A stretch of 64,000 bases of DNA from Mucilaginibacter auburnensis (GTDB lineage: Bacteria > Bacteroidota > Bacteroidia > Sphingobacteriales > Sphingobacteriaceae), in the NCBI RefSeq assembly GCF_002797815.1, contig NZ_PGFJ01000001.1, positions 620,001 to 684,000 of the forward strand. The letters are read 5' to 3'. A model generated the notes under the pieces. That model was not told the DNA's origin. It did no database searches and was given only the letters and a program-made list of their open reading frames with translations. Shown piece after piece: positions 33,502 through 42,458 of this stretch. Position 1 is the first letter of the stretch. Each line of letters opens with the position of its first letter. Made by a program: the position numbers and the translations under genes.

Positions 33502-34479
33502 CTACTTACGTATCTCAATCGGAATAGTGCGATGGTAATACTTCATCAATGTATCAATATGCGCATTTGATAAAGCAATGCAGCCGTTGGTCCAATCTTT
33601 TAACTTGGCTCGGGCCGCACTGGTTCCATGTATCATAACATCTCCACCAGGCTTAACACCTTGTTTACTGCTGCGCGCAATGTCATCTGCATTAGGGTAA
33701 GAGATATGAAACCCTAAATGATAGGACGCATACGAGTTAACATTATAATCTAAGTAATAAATACCCTCCGGCGTACGCCCATCTCCTTCTTTTAGTTTAT
33801 GCCCTACAGGAGCTTTACCTAATTGAATAGGGAAATCAAATAAGCGTTTGCCGTTTCTTTCTATATATAATCTGCGTTTGGCTTTTTCAACAACAATTCT
33901 GTCGGCCCGGCTTAACCAGTTAACTATCATGTTATTAATGCTTATGCTGTCTTTATTTAAATATTGCAGTGTCGGGCCGGAAAGCTCGATTATTGATCTT
34001 CTACCGCTATCCATTTGTACCAAATACTTACCTGTTAATAGAATAGGCATGTATTGGTAATATCTTAAGGGTATGTTGTTATGATAAATTGTAATGTTAG
34101 TATCCAATTGACTAAAAGACATCATTGATGGTTTAAAAAGTAAGTCGGCTATACGTTTTCGTATTGATGCAGAATCCATTTTTAAATGCCCTAATTGCCT
34201 GTCAGTCAGTTTTATCAACTCCTTGACATCCTCCCCAGCATCGCGATTATTAATATCAAGTTTGGTGATAATGGTATACTTACCTGTTTTTAGATGTTTA
34301 ATATACTGGTAATAACGGAGAGGCTTGCCTTCAAACCAAACAATTTGATTTGTGTCAATTGCTAAAGGGTATGTTTTAAAATAAGATACTGTAGGATTAG
34401 TACCCACGATGCCCGGTCTTTCTGCAAAAAAACGTAAGAAGGCGAGAGAAACAAGTAATATCAAAAAAGCAGATTTCAT
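33502..34479 (-). CDS. Exported L,D-transpeptidase (YkuD) with duplicated N-terminal module
   Basis: A 325-residue protein with an N-terminal hydrophobic signal or anchor (residues 1-20). The YkuD domain is at about 194-325 with His284 in MIHGT and the nucleophile Cys300 in NGCIAL. Ahead of it lie two copies of a module of about 70 residues, each beginning with LRYYQY, a leucine and TGKY (positions 54-68 and 138-152). YkuD enzymes cross-link peptidoglycan or attach lipoproteins to it. The role of the repeated module is unknown; a cell-wall-binding part is possible. A single gene with no evident operon partner. Confidence 0.88.
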   Translation of the reverse strand: MKSAFLILLVSLAFLRFFAERPGIVGTNPTVSYFKTYPLAIDTNQIVWFEGKPLRYYQYIKHLKTGKYTIITKLDINNRDAGEDVKELIKLTDRQLGHLKMDSASIRKRIADLLFKPSMMSFSQLDTNITIYHNNIPLRYYQYMPILLTGKYLVQMDSGRRSIIELSGPTLQYLNKDSISINNMIVNWLSRADRIVVEKAKRRLYIERNGKRLFDFPIQLGKAPVGHKLKEGDGRTPEGIYYLDYNVNSYASYHLGFHISYPNADDIARSSKQGVKPGGDVMIHGTSAARAKLKDWTNGCIALSNAHIDTLMKYYHRTIPIEIRK

Positions 34480-34620
34480 AATGATAGGCTTAAAAAGCTA
34501 AAATGCAAAAAAAGTTTCACTATAACTATAATTTTAGTAATAAAAAATCAGCGTACAAAACAACAACTTTTACACAAAGCTGACTAAAATTCTCAATCGG
34601 TCAAAAATTAAAATGCTGTC

Positions 34621-34636
34621 AATCAATCGATTGATT
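34621..34636. promoter_or_regulatory. Perfect 16-base palindrome between divergent L,D-transpeptidase and porin-like genes
   Basis: AATCAATCGATTGATT, exactly self-complementary, in the 251-base divergent region about 95 bases before the beta-barrel gene. A possible operator. Confidence 0.3.
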
Positions 34637-34730
34637 AAACGTGACTTTTCCATGAGAAATCATATATCATTTGTTGCTTTAATTTGCTCCGTGTTTTAAA
34701 AACGCACAACAATTTTAATATATCACAACT

Positions 34731-35309
34731 ATGAAAAGTACATTAAAAATTTCAGCTTTAGTATTGGCTTTTGCCGGTTTAACTTATACCGCTAAAGCAC
34801 AAACCGCCCCTACATCTACTACTACATCAAATGGTATTCGTTTAAGCGTTGGTGTTGAAACAGGCATCCCAACAGGTAAATTAAATGATTCGCACGGTTG
34901 GAACTTAGGAGGTTCGGTACAAGCGGACATCCCGGTTGCAGAGCAATTATTTGTTACTGTAAACGCAGGTTACAACAATCTTTTTGGTAAAGATGTTGCC
35001 GGTGTATCAATACCTAACATTCAGTTATTGCCTGTTAAAGGTGGTTTGAAATTCTTCCCGGTAAGTAACTTCTATATTCAGGGTGAAGCCGGTGCCGGAT
35101 TTGCTTTAAACAAAAAGGATGTTGGTTTTGACAAATCAGCAGCGTTTATCTGGGCTCCGCAAGTTGGTGTTCAGTTCCCTGTAGGTAACAAAAGCTATTT
35201 AGACGCAGGTATCCGTTACGAGGCCAGCACTAAATTTAACACTGCGTTTAATGACAGCAAAGTTAATTTCTTAGGCTTGCGTTTAGCTTACGCGTTTGAT
35301 ACCAAGTAA
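34731..35309 (+). CDS. Small outer membrane beta-barrel protein
   Basis: A 192-residue protein with a signal peptide (to about residue 23, TAKAQ). The mature part has alternating strands typical of an 8-strand barrel: IRLSVGVETGIPTG, GGSVQADIPVAEQLFVTVNAGY, FFPVSNFYIQGEAGAGFAL, QVGVQFPVGNKSYLDAGIRYE, VNFLGLRLAYAFDTK. This resembles the porin-family/OmpW-like group, of which most are uncharacterised. It may be a structural envelope or stress protein. It is monocistronic with a strong terminator 22 bases behind the stop. Confidence 0.85.
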   Translation: MKSTLKISALVLAFAGLTYTAKAQTAPTSTTTSNGIRLSVGVETGIPTGKLNDSHGWNLGGSVQADIPVAEQLFVTVNAGYNNLFGKDVAGVSIPNIQLLPVKGGLKFFPVSNFYIQGEAGAGFALNKKDVGFDKSAAFIWAPQVGVQFPVGNKSYLDAGIRYEASTKFNTAFNDSKVNFLGLRLAYAFDTK

Positions 35310-35330
35310 CTAAAACTAAACATCTACCGT

Positions 35331-35366
35331 AAAAAGGGGAATGCTCAAAAGCGTTCCCCTTTTTTA
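35331..35366 (+). terminator. Terminator of the beta-barrel gene
   Basis: AAAAAGGGGAA/TTCCCCTTTTT stem with inner GC/GC pairs, a 6-base loop and a run of T. Confidence 0.93.
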
Positions 35367-35490
35367 GTTTAAACATTTTAGCTCTAAAAGGCGTTAATTG
35401 TCAAGTTTTTGCTTGTAAAAAACTGTGATAATTGCGTTTTTTGCGTAATTTAACACCTTAGTACATCTGCCTACTTTAACCAAAGCCGAT

Positions 35491-36900
35491 ATGAAAAAAA
35501 TACTCATCATAGATGATGAAGTTAATGTTGCATTATTGCTTTCAAAGTTTCTAACCCGTAACGGTTTTGATGTAAGTACAGCATCAAACGGTAACAGTGG
35601 CATGGAGATCATGAAAAATGAGGAATTTGACCTCGTTTTGTGTGATTTCAGGTTAGAGGATACAGATGGAAGAGAGATGCTGAAAAAGATAAAAACGCAG
35701 TATCCTAAAACGGGCGTTATTATTATAACCGGCTACTCAGATATTAAAATGGCTGTTGAGCTGATAAAGATGGGGGCGTATGATTACATTACAAAACCAC
35801 TTTATCCGGACGAGATATTGAATACCATTACTAAAGCTATTGAAACCCGCCATGCTTTAGTTGAAACCGAAGAGCGCGCGCCTGTTGCTACAAAAGTTAA
35901 CAAAAAGCAAAACCTTTCAGGCTTTGTGGTAGGCACAAGTAAGGCATCAAAAGAGCTTTACCGGCAGATAGAATTGGTAGCGCCTACCAACTACAGCGTT
36001 ATCATTTTAGGCGAGAGCGGTACCGGTAAAGAAGAGGTTGCCAAAAGTATACACCTGCATAGTAACAGACATAATCAGCCTTTTATTGCCATGGACTGTG
36101 GTTCGTTAACAAAGGAACTGGCAGCCAGCGAATTCTTTGGGCACGAAAAAGGTTCATTTACAGGAGCCTTCGCTACAAAAATTGGTCATTTTGAAATGGC
36201 TAATGGTGGTACCTTGTTTTTAGATGAGGTTGGCAACCTGTCTTATGAGATCCAGGCTGCTTTGTTAAGAACCGTGCAGGAACGTAAAGTGAAAAGAATA
36301 GGCAGTACAAAGGAGATCGATCTGGATGTACGCATTATAGTGGCTACAAATGAAAATCTGACAGAAGGTATTCAGAAAGGCCGCTTTCGCGAAGACCTTT
36401 ATCACCGTTTTAACGAGTTTGGTATTTATATGCCGCCTTTACGCGAGCGCGGAAATGATATTATTTTATTGGCCGAACACTTTTTAGAAGAAGCAAATAA
36501 AGAACTGGGCAGAAATGTAACTACGTTTTCGGCTGATGCGGTTGAGTGCTTTATGAATTACCGTTGGCCGGGTAACGTACGCGAGTTGAAAAACATAGTA
36601 CGCCGTGCCGCTTTAATTAGCGAAGGCCCTGAAATAACCACTAAATCGTTACCGTTGGAGATTTCAAACTACCGCATGCCTGTGGTCGACTTCGGGCAGT
36701 TGCAAAGTAACGCTGAGCCACAAACTGCCGCGGTTAAAGAGCCGCGCCACGACCTGAAAAATGCCGCGCTTGAAGCGGAGTACGAAACCATACTGAAAGT
36801 ACTGCGTGAGGTTAACTTCAATAAAACCAAGGCTGCAGAAATTTTGCAAATAGACAGAAAAACGCTTTACAATAAAATGAAAGCAATTAATTTAAAGTAA
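35491..36900 (+). CDS. NtrC-family sigma-54-dependent response regulator
   Basis: A 469-residue regulator. The receiver (1-120) has the phosphate site Asp52 (CDFRLED). The AAA+ domain (about 145-385) has Walker A GESGTGKE at 174-181 and the sigma-54 contact loop GSFTGA at 221-226. The C-terminal Fis-type HTH (about 425-469, LREVNFNKTKAAEILQIDRKTLYNKM) binds DNA. Phosphorylation would allow it to open promoters held by sigma-54. No full-length kinase lies nearby, but an H-box microprotein starts directly behind its stop codon. I saw no clear -24/-12 promoter in the neighbourhood. Confidence 0.95.
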   Translation: MKKILIIDDEVNVALLLSKFLTRNGFDVSTASNGNSGMEIMKNEEFDLVLCDFRLEDTDGREMLKKIKTQYPKTGVIIITGYSDIKMAVELIKMGAYDYITKPLYPDEILNTITKAIETRHALVETEERAPVATKVNKKQNLSGFVVGTSKASKELYRQIELVAPTNYSVIILGESGTGKEEVAKSIHLHSNRHNQPFIAMDCGSLTKELAASEFFGHEKGSFTGAFATKIGHFEMANGGTLFLDEVGNLSYEIQAALLRTVQERKVKRIGSTKEIDLDVRIIVATNENLTEGIQKGRFREDLYHRFNEFGIYMPPLRERGNDIILLAEHFLEEANKELGRNVTTFSADAVECFMNYRWPGNVRELKNIVRRAALISEGPEITTKSLPLEISNYRMPVVDFGQLQSNAEPQTAAVKEPRHDLKNAALEAEYETILKVLREVNFNKTKAAEILQIDRKTLYNKMKAINLK

Positions 36901-37098
36901 ATGGAAAAGCAACCCATTGATGTTGATGCTTTGCGTTTACTTAAACATGATATAAAAAATCAGCTTTCAAATATTCACCTGGCTTTAGACTCGCTCAAGT
37001 ATGACCTTGGTGAAACAACAGGCGATGTGAAGTTCTGTATAGATGCTATTGCTGCCAGCGCTGCAAAAATTGATTCCCTGTTAAAAGATATTGTTTAG
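36901..37098 (+). CDS. 65-residue H-box protein, stand-alone histidine phosphoacceptor-like
   Basis: A 65-residue protein that looks like a lone dimerisation/phosphoacceptor helix pair of a histidine kinase: LKHDIKNQLSNIHLAL around His16 is a classic H-box, and the rest (LDSLKYDLGE, then AAKIDSLLKDIV) is a second amphipathic helix. There is no ATPase domain. Its ATG touches the stop of the NtrC-type gene (stop at 36898-36900, ATG at 36901), so the two are translated together. It may pass phosphate to the NtrC receiver or pair with a kinase elsewhere. The gene could also be a kinase remnant, but its tight fit argues for use. Confidence 0.7.
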   Translation: MEKQPIDVDALRLLKHDIKNQLSNIHLALDSLKYDLGETTGDVKFCIDAIAASAAKIDSLLKDIV

Positions 37099-37169
37099 CA
37101 GGGCGTAAATTATAAGTAAGCTCTAAAAACTTTTAGGCGCATCTTTGTTTTGCTTATATAATTTGCTGC

Positions 37170-38216
37170 ATGTCAATCTTTAACTACAAACAACGCAACC
37201 TTATAATTCTGGTAAGCATAATTATATTGGGTTGCTTTATATTATACGCGTTAAGTGGTTTGTTCAGCGCCATATTGGGCGCTATTGTTCTCTTCACTAT
37301 TTTCCGTCCAATATACTTGTACCTGGTTGAAAAAAAAGGCTGGAACAAGCCCTTCACTGCAGTGTTGATCATCGTATTTTCGTTTGTTGTGATAGTGTTG
37401 CCATTTTTGGCGCTCAGCCTTATGGTAATAGGTAAAATATCAGAACTCAACACTAAAAACTTTCCGATACAGGAGTGGCTGGTAAAAATTGATGAGTTTG
37501 CCGGCAAAACTATAGGAAAACCACACTTTGCCGAAGAGTCCGTTCAAAAATTAGGTACGTTGGCAACAGATCTTTTTCCATCGATTATTGGTAGTGTAGT
37601 TAATATTTTCCTACTGCTATTGGTGTGCTACTTTTTAATGTACTTTATGTTTGTGCAGATAAAGCAGTTTGAAGCGGGTTTATTAAAGTACGCGCCTTTT
37701 CGTGAACAGTACGCTTTAAAGTTTGCGCAGGAGCTACGCAATTCTACTTATTCAAATGTATTAGGGCAAGGGCTCATAGCTGTAGTACAGGGCGGTTTAC
37801 TGGCTAACGGCTTTTGGATATTTGGTATACCCGACCCCATTTTTTGGGGAGTGATAGGTGCTTTTATATCTTTCTTGCCGGTAGTAGGCGCGCCAACACT
37901 AACCATACCTGCAGCCGTTATTTTGTATGCACAAGGGCATCCGGTAAAGGGTGTTATACTGCTGCTTTATGGTGTATTGTTTATAGGCAATATTGACAAC
38001 GTTCTGCGCATGATCATCAATAAGCGCGTATCAAACACTCACCCTATTATTACTGTGATAGGTGTATTTATAGGCTTGCCATTGTTTGGAATATTGGGTT
38101 TGGTTTTTGGTCCGCTGTTGTTTTCTTACTTCTTGCTGCTGGTAGAAATATATGAAACTAACCGCATGGCTGCCGACAGACTGGAGCGCATACAGTCAAC
38201 ACAAGATGAGGTGTGA
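37170..38216 (+). CDS. AI-2E/PerM-family membrane transporter
   Basis: A 348-residue membrane protein with about eight helices. The family patterns are visible: a first helix pair at the N-terminus (NLIILVSIIILGCFILYALSGLFSAIL), a soluble stretch, VNIFLLLLVCYFLMYFMF, VLGQGLIAVVQGGLLANGFWIFGIPDPIFWGVIGAFISFLPVVGA and a C-terminal GIPLFGILGLVFGP-like segment. Members include AI-2 exporters and sodium/proton or unknown transporters, so the substrate stays open. It starts 71 bases behind the H-box gene, with a weak TTTG-rich promoter just before the ATG. Confidence 0.88.
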   Translation: MSIFNYKQRNLIILVSIIILGCFILYALSGLFSAILGAIVLFTIFRPIYLYLVEKKGWNKPFTAVLIIVFSFVVIVLPFLALSLMVIGKISELNTKNFPIQEWLVKIDEFAGKTIGKPHFAEESVQKLGTLATDLFPSIIGSVVNIFLLLLVCYFLMYFMFVQIKQFEAGLLKYAPFREQYALKFAQELRNSTYSNVLGQGLIAVVQGGLLANGFWIFGIPDPIFWGVIGAFISFLPVVGAPTLTIPAAVILYAQGHPVKGVILLLYGVLFIGNIDNVLRMIINKRVSNTHPIITVIGVFIGLPLFGILGLVFGPLLFSYFLLLVEIYETNRMAADRLERIQSTQDEV

Positions 38217-38374
38217 CCTGACACATGGACAGTTTACTGAACAGCTGAATAAAGTTAGTTTGACGGAAAGCGCTTTTTTTAACTAAATTCAAAGAAAAAT
38301 AACTCACCAGCCATATTTTGGCAAGGTATTTAGTCGTTATAAAACAGAATTGTTCAACTTAAATAACCAATCTT

Positions 38375-38641
38375 ATGAAAGATAACACAAAAGTAGTTGT
38401 TGCGTTGCTCGCCGGTTTAGCGGCAGGAGCTGCCCTTGGAATATTATTTGCACCAAGCAAAGGAGATGAAACCCGCGATAAGCTGGCAGAATCATTGAAA
38501 AACCTTGGCGATTCTATCAAAGAAACTGCCGCCGCCGAGATTGATAACCTGGTAGGTTTTAAAGATAAAATAGTTGAAAATTTGAAAAGCAAAGTTCAGG
38601 GCGCTGAAGAAGAATATCAGGACGACCTGGAACACGCGTAA
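38375..38641 (+). CDS. YtxH-domain protein
   Basis: An 88-residue protein with one N-terminal membrane helix (VVVALLAGLAAGAALGILFAPSKG, the YtxH signature with the glycine-rich helix and APSKG end). A charged amphipathic helical tail follows (GDETRDKLAESLKNLG and onwards). YtxH proteins are general-stress-associated envelope proteins of unknown mechanism. The next two genes, a holin-like protein and an uncharacterised protein, form a small envelope cluster with it. Confidence 0.85.
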   Translation: MKDNTKVVVALLAGLAAGAALGILFAPSKGDETRDKLAESLKNLGDSIKETAAAEIDNLVGFKDKIVENLKSKVQGAEEEYQDDLEHA

Positions 38642-38720
38642 GCAATTGAGGTTTAATAAAGCCCATTAGGCTCAAAACAACGTCCGGATGATGATGAATC
38701 GTCCGGCTAATACTATACCT

Positions 38721-39065
38721 ATGGAAAACCAAAAGGATACGCAATCCCAATCAATTGTTGATCAAATTAAAGAATATATAGAGCTACAGATCAAAATTGC
38801 CAAGTATAAGGCAATTGACGGTAGCTCGGGTGTAATAGCATCAGTAATAGTTGGCGCAACGCTGGGCATTTTGGCGTTGTTCCTTATACTGTTTGCCAGC
38901 TTTACTTTAGGCTTTTATCTATCAGAAGTGCTTGAGTCTTTTTGGGCAGGATTTGGTTGCGTTGCAGGTTTGTATCTTTTATTAGTACTTATCATCTCGC
39001 TTAGCAGTAAGGCAATTAAAAATTCGATTGCCGATAAAATGATCACCAAAATATTTAACGAATAA
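38721..39065 (+). CDS. Phage-holin-superfamily-like two-helix membrane protein
   Basis: A 114-residue protein. A charged amphipathic N-terminal region (VDQIKEYIELQIKIAKYKAIDG) leads to two membrane helices (VIASVIVGATLGILALFLILFASFTLGFYL and FWAGFGCVAGLYLLLVLIISL). This layout matches the chromosomal holin-superfamily/PspB-like proteins next to YtxH, not a phage lysis gene. I chose the ATG at 38721 (MENQKD); an ATG at 38688 would add 11 residues and is possible. It ends 3 bases before the next gene. Confidence 0.75.
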   Translation: MENQKDTQSQSIVDQIKEYIELQIKIAKYKAIDGSSGVIASVIVGATLGILALFLILFASFTLGFYLSEVLESFWAGFGCVAGLYLLLVLIISLSSKAIKNSIADKMITKIFNE

Positions 39066-39068
39066 GGT

Positions 39069-39500
39069 ATGAATACGCTAATAAGAAACCGCAGCGATCT
39101 GCGTGCCGAAATATTCAGACTGCAACAGGACAGGTTGGAGAAACAAATACAGCTAAAGCAGCACTTTAGCAGTCCTACAGCCATCATGTCTACCGTTGCA
39201 GGTTTGCTTGGCGGTGGTTCGTCTGATAAAGATGAACACGGAAAACCCAAACAGGATTTTGTTGGTTTTCTGTCGAGGTTTATCATACCATTGGTGTTAA
39301 ACAAAACCCTGTTTAAAGGTTCAGGTTTTATCATGAAGGCATTGGTTGGTTTAGCATCGCAAAAAGCGTCAAACTATGTATCAAGCGACTCTATAAGCAA
39401 CATTTGGGATAAAGCGAAAGGCTTGGTTGGTGGTCTGCTGAGTAAGAAATCGCCTAAACCGGCTTCTGTATCTTATAAAAAGATCAGCAAAACCGAGTAG
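39069..39500 (+). CDS. Uncharacterised protein behind the holin-like gene
   Basis: A 143-residue protein. The N-terminal third is a charged helix (NRSDLRAEIFRLQQDRLEKQIQLKQHF). A glycine-rich stretch, GLLGGGSSDKDEHG, a hydrophobic region (FIIPLVLNKTLF, then IMKALVGLASQKASNYV) and a lysine-rich tail follow. I recognise no domain. It is coupled to the holin-like gene by a 3-base gap, so it likely works with it at the inner membrane. A terminator follows. Confidence 0.6.
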   Translation: MNTLIRNRSDLRAEIFRLQQDRLEKQIQLKQHFSSPTAIMSTVAGLLGGGSSDKDEHGKPKQDFVGFLSRFIIPLVLNKTLFKGSGFIMKALVGLASQKASNYVSSDSISNIWDKAKGLVGGLLSKKSPKPASVSYKKISKTE

Positions 39501-39517
39501 TGATTTTATAACATAAC

Positions 39518-39548
39518 AAAAAAGCGATGGTTGATCCATCGCTTTTTT
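39518..39548. terminator. Bidirectional terminator between the envelope cluster and the molybdenum hydroxylase
   Basis: AAAAAAGCGATGG/CCATCGCTTTTTT with a 5-base loop, between convergent genes, with T tracts on both strands. Confidence 0.93.
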
Positions 39549-39572
39549 TGTGCTTATTGGTTTGCTCTTAAA

Positions 39573-41687
39573 TTATGTTAATTCAAAAGGTAGCTTTCTG
39601 TACCTTTTGCCTGTTGCCGCAAATATGGCGTTGGCCACAGCAGGGGCAATTGGCGGCAGGCCGGGCTCACCCAAACCGGTTGGCGCATCTTCTGATGGAA
39701 CAAACTTCACTACCACCTCAATAGGCGCGTCTTTCATGCGCATAAAGCGGTAAGTATGAAAGTTGGTTTGCTCGACAGCACCTTCATTGAAAGTAACCTT
39801 GCTGTATAAAGCATGGCTTAACCCATCAATGATAGCACCTTCCACCTGGTTCTCGGCACCGCTTTGGTTAACTACACGACCGCAGTTAATGGCGCTGTAA
39901 ACTTTGGTAACACGCAAGTGTCCATCAGGCATTTTGGTAACCTCAGCCACGTGCGCGGCGTAGGTTGAGAATGAATAATGCGATGCGAATCCCTGATAAA
40001 CGTTAGGTTTGTTGGTTTTACCCCAACCGCTCATTTCGGTAACCAGGTCTATCACGCTTTTAAACTTAACCGGGTCGTAACTTACCCTTCCGTTAGGCGA
40101 GGTTTTAGCTTTCTCAAGTAGTTCCAGTCGCAGTTTAACCGGGTCCTTCTTCATAGTATGAGCTAATTCATCTAAAAAGCTCTCGTCGGCAAAAGCAACA
40201 GCGTTAGCTGTAGGCGCACGCCACGGACCGGTTTGTATATTACTTTGTATATTCTGATTGTCAACCCTGAAGTTTTTAATACTTGCTGCGGGGAAACCGT
40301 CAGGGGCGGCGGCTCGGTTGTTAGCCAAAGCCACGCCATTTAAGTGCCACGCGGCAATTTCACCATCGGGACTAACAGCTGCGCGGTATTTAAACATGGA
40401 TGCCGGGCGGTAAAAATCTCCCTGCATATCGTCTTCGCGCATCCAAAGCATTTGCACCGGAACTTTCGCCGCCTGCGAGATCAATGCTGCTTCTACACCG
40501 TTATCCGGCTGCAGTTTACGGCCAAAACCACCGCCTTGCCTTGGCATAGCCAGGGTAACATTAGCTTCGGGGATACCCAAAGCACGAGCTACTGACGAAC
40601 GCAGATTTGCCGGCACCTGAGTTGGGCCGTACAGTTCGGCTTTATCATTTTTAACATCAGCAAAGAAGTTAAGCGGCTCCATGTTGGCATGTGATAGTGC
40701 AGGTGTTTCGTAAATGGCCTCAATAATTTTATTGTTGCTGTCTTTTAAAGCCGCTTCAACATCGCCATCATTTCTTCCGGCTTTTTCAGGTATTTTGTTG
40801 ACGAGCTCTGTGAATGCGGCAGTATGTTCGGTAGAGCTTTCCAGTTTGCTTTTGTCTTCCCACTCCACCTTAAGCGCCAGTTTGCCTTTTTTAGCTGCCC
40901 AGGTTGAGTTGGCCAACACGGCAACCACATTACCGGCTTTAACCACGTTTTTAACGCCGTTAACTTTGCGTGCTTCGGTATCATCAAATGATTTTAACAC
41001 CTTGCCAAAAGCAGGCGGACGAGATACAGCGGCAAACAACATGCCCGGTCTGCGGGTGTCAATGCCATATAAAGGTTGTCCGGTAACTATTTTATGGTTA
41101 TCAATATTGGCTACACGGGTACCAATTATCTTGAAATCTTTCGGATCTTTTAACTTAACGTCGGTGGGTACAGGCAGTGTTGCTGCTTTGGCAGCCAGCT
41201 CACCGTATGATAATTTCTTTTTAGTAGGCTTATGAATAATGGTTGCATTTTCTGCATAGCATTCTTCAGCAGGCACACCCCATTGTTGCGCGGCAGCTGT
41301 TGTAAGCATTTGCTTGGCAGTTGCACCTGCTGTACGTATAGGCATGTAACGGCCACGCACCGCGCCGCTTCCGCCCGCAATTTGCTGTCCGTATTTTTGC
41401 TGGTTAAGCGGAGCCATCTCCACTTCCACATCGTCCCATTTTACTTCCAGCTCCTCTGCCAATATCATAGGCAATGCCGTTTTTACGCCCTGACCAATTT
41501 CAGGGTTGGGCGACATCAATGTAACCACACCCTTTGTATTGATAGACACATATGCGTTAGGCTCAAAAACAACATCGGCAGCAGCGCTGGCGGTTCCGCC
41601 TACCATGTTGAAGCCAACCATTATACCGCCACCGGCTATTGAGGAGATCCTTACAAAATCTCTTCTGGATACTTTTTGATCTATCAT
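39573..41687 (-). CDS. Molybdopterin-binding large subunit, xanthine dehydrogenase/IorB family
   Basis: A 704-residue large subunit of a molybdenum hydroxylase. A Tat signal at the start ([16 protein letters not shown]) marks export of the folded enzyme. The molybdopterin domain shows [50 protein letters not shown] and the C-terminal [23 protein letters not shown] with its active-site glutamate (GEPG). This is the two-subunit isoquinoline/aldehyde oxidoreductase type, which oxidises N-heterocycles or aldehydes. The start at 41687 overlaps the small-subunit stop by four bases (ATGA), so the longer ORF start is wrong. Confidence 0.92.
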   Translation of the reverse strand: MIDQKVSRRDFVRISSIAGGGIMVGFNMVGGTASAAADVVFEPNAYVSINTKGVVTLMSPNPEIGQGVKTALPMILAEELEVKWDDVEVEMAPLNQQKYGQQIAGGSGAVRGRYMPIRTAGATAKQMLTTAAAQQWGVPAEECYAENATIIHKPTKKKLSYGELAAKAATLPVPTDVKLKDPKDFKIIGTRVANIDNHKIVTGQPLYGIDTRRPGMLFAAVSRPPAFGKVLKSFDDTEARKVNGVKNVVKAGNVVAVLANSTWAAKKGKLALKVEWEDKSKLESSTEHTAAFTELVNKIPEKAGRNDGDVEAALKDSNNKIIEAIYETPALSHANMEPLNFFADVKNDKAELYGPTQVPANLRSSVARALGIPEANVTLAMPRQGGGFGRKLQPDNGVEAALISQAAKVPVQMLWMREDDMQGDFYRPASMFKYRAAVSPDGEIAAWHLNGVALANNRAAAPDGFPAASIKNFRVDNQNIQSNIQTGPWRAPTANAVAFADESFLDELAHTMKKDPVKLRLELLEKAKTSPNGRVSYDPVKFKSVIDLVTEMSGWGKTNKPNVYQGFASHYSFSTYAAHVAEVTKMPDGHLRVTKVYSAINCGRVVNQSGAENQVEGAIIDGLSHALYSKVTFNEGAVEQTNFHTYRFMRMKDAPIEVVVKFVPSEDAPTGLGEPGLPPIAPAVANAIFAATGKRYRKLPFELT

Positions 41688-42151
41688 TTGCTTACCCCTC
41701 CTTTCTCGGCTGCCAAATGAATGGCTTTGCGTATGCGGTAATGTGTACCGCAGCGGCAAATGTTATTCATGGTAGCGTCAATATCGGCATCAGTTGGTTT
41801 TGGTTTTTTCTTTAAAAGCGATGCCGCCGCCATAATCTGGCCAGCCTGGCAGTAACCGCACTGCGCAACATCAATTTCTTCCCAGGCTTTTTGCAGCGGA
41901 TGATCGCCGTCTTTGCTCAAGCCTTCAATGGTGGTTATTTTGTTGTTGCCAACAGATGCTACCTGCAACTGGCAGGAGCGTATAGCTTCGCCGTTTAGAT
42001 GAACGGTACAGGCGCCGCATTGTGCAATACCACAACCAAACTTGGTACCTACCAGGTTTAAATGATCACGTAACACCCATAACATTGGGGTATCCGGATC
42101 GGCTTCAACGGTCATGGTTTTTCCGTTTACATTAAGGTTATAACTGGCCAT
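41684..42151 (-). CDS. [2Fe-2S] small subunit of the molybdenum hydroxylase, IorA type
   Basis: A 155-residue iron-sulfur subunit. The plant-type cluster ligands are Cys40, Cys45, Cys48 and Cys60 ([10 protein letters not shown]), and the second cluster ligands are Cys98, Cys101, Cys132 and Cys134 (CGYCQAG, CRCG). It passes electrons from the molybdenum centre to an acceptor. There is no signal peptide, so it must be exported by riding with the Tat-targeted large subunit. It overlaps the large-subunit start by four bases. No FAD subunit, cytochrome or MoCo-insertion gene is in the window. Confidence 0.95.
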   Translation of the reverse strand: MASYNLNVNGKTMTVEADPDTPMLWVLRDHLNLVGTKFGCGIAQCGACTVHLNGEAIRSCQLQVASVGNNKITTIEGLSKDGDHPLQKAWEEIDVAQCGYCQAGQIMAAASLLKKKPKPTDADIDATMNNICRCGTHYRIRKAIHLAAEKGGVSK

Positions 42152-42458
42152 ATCATTAAGTTTACACTCAAATATAAAAATTTATGGATGCAGGTTTAAC
42201 AACTATCCATGTTTCGTAACTAAAATGCTACCATTCAGTAGATAACCTACTTCTAATAAAAAAATTAGTTTCAACACTATTAAGGTCGTTATTCATCATG
42301 GAAGGATAAGAAACAGTCTTTTTTGGATAAAAAAGTTGAGTGCCACCTTTATAAATTTGTAATAACTTAGTGCCATTATAAATCTTTTCAGCAGAAACTT
42401 AAGCTGCGTAACCCTGGTTATGCAGGCATATAAACCCTAATTTACACCAAGAATAAAA
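42152..42458. other. Divergent intergenic region before the GH54 gene
   Basis: A 307-base AT-rich gap without a credible gene. It contains a -7 box at 42352-42359 for GH54. I found no clear box for the molybdenum-hydroxylase genes on the other strand. Confidence 0.5.
42352..42359 (+). promoter_or_regulatory. Bacteroidota -7 promoter box for GH54
   Basis: TAAATTTG matches TAnnTTTG and would give a leader of about 93 bases before the ATG at 42459. Confidence 0.45.

Noticed and set aside
38721..39065. Holin gene as a sign of a prophage
   Set aside because: No capsid, tail, lysin or integrase genes are near. The two-helix protein with a charged N-terminus fits chromosomal holin-superfamily proteins beside YtxH.
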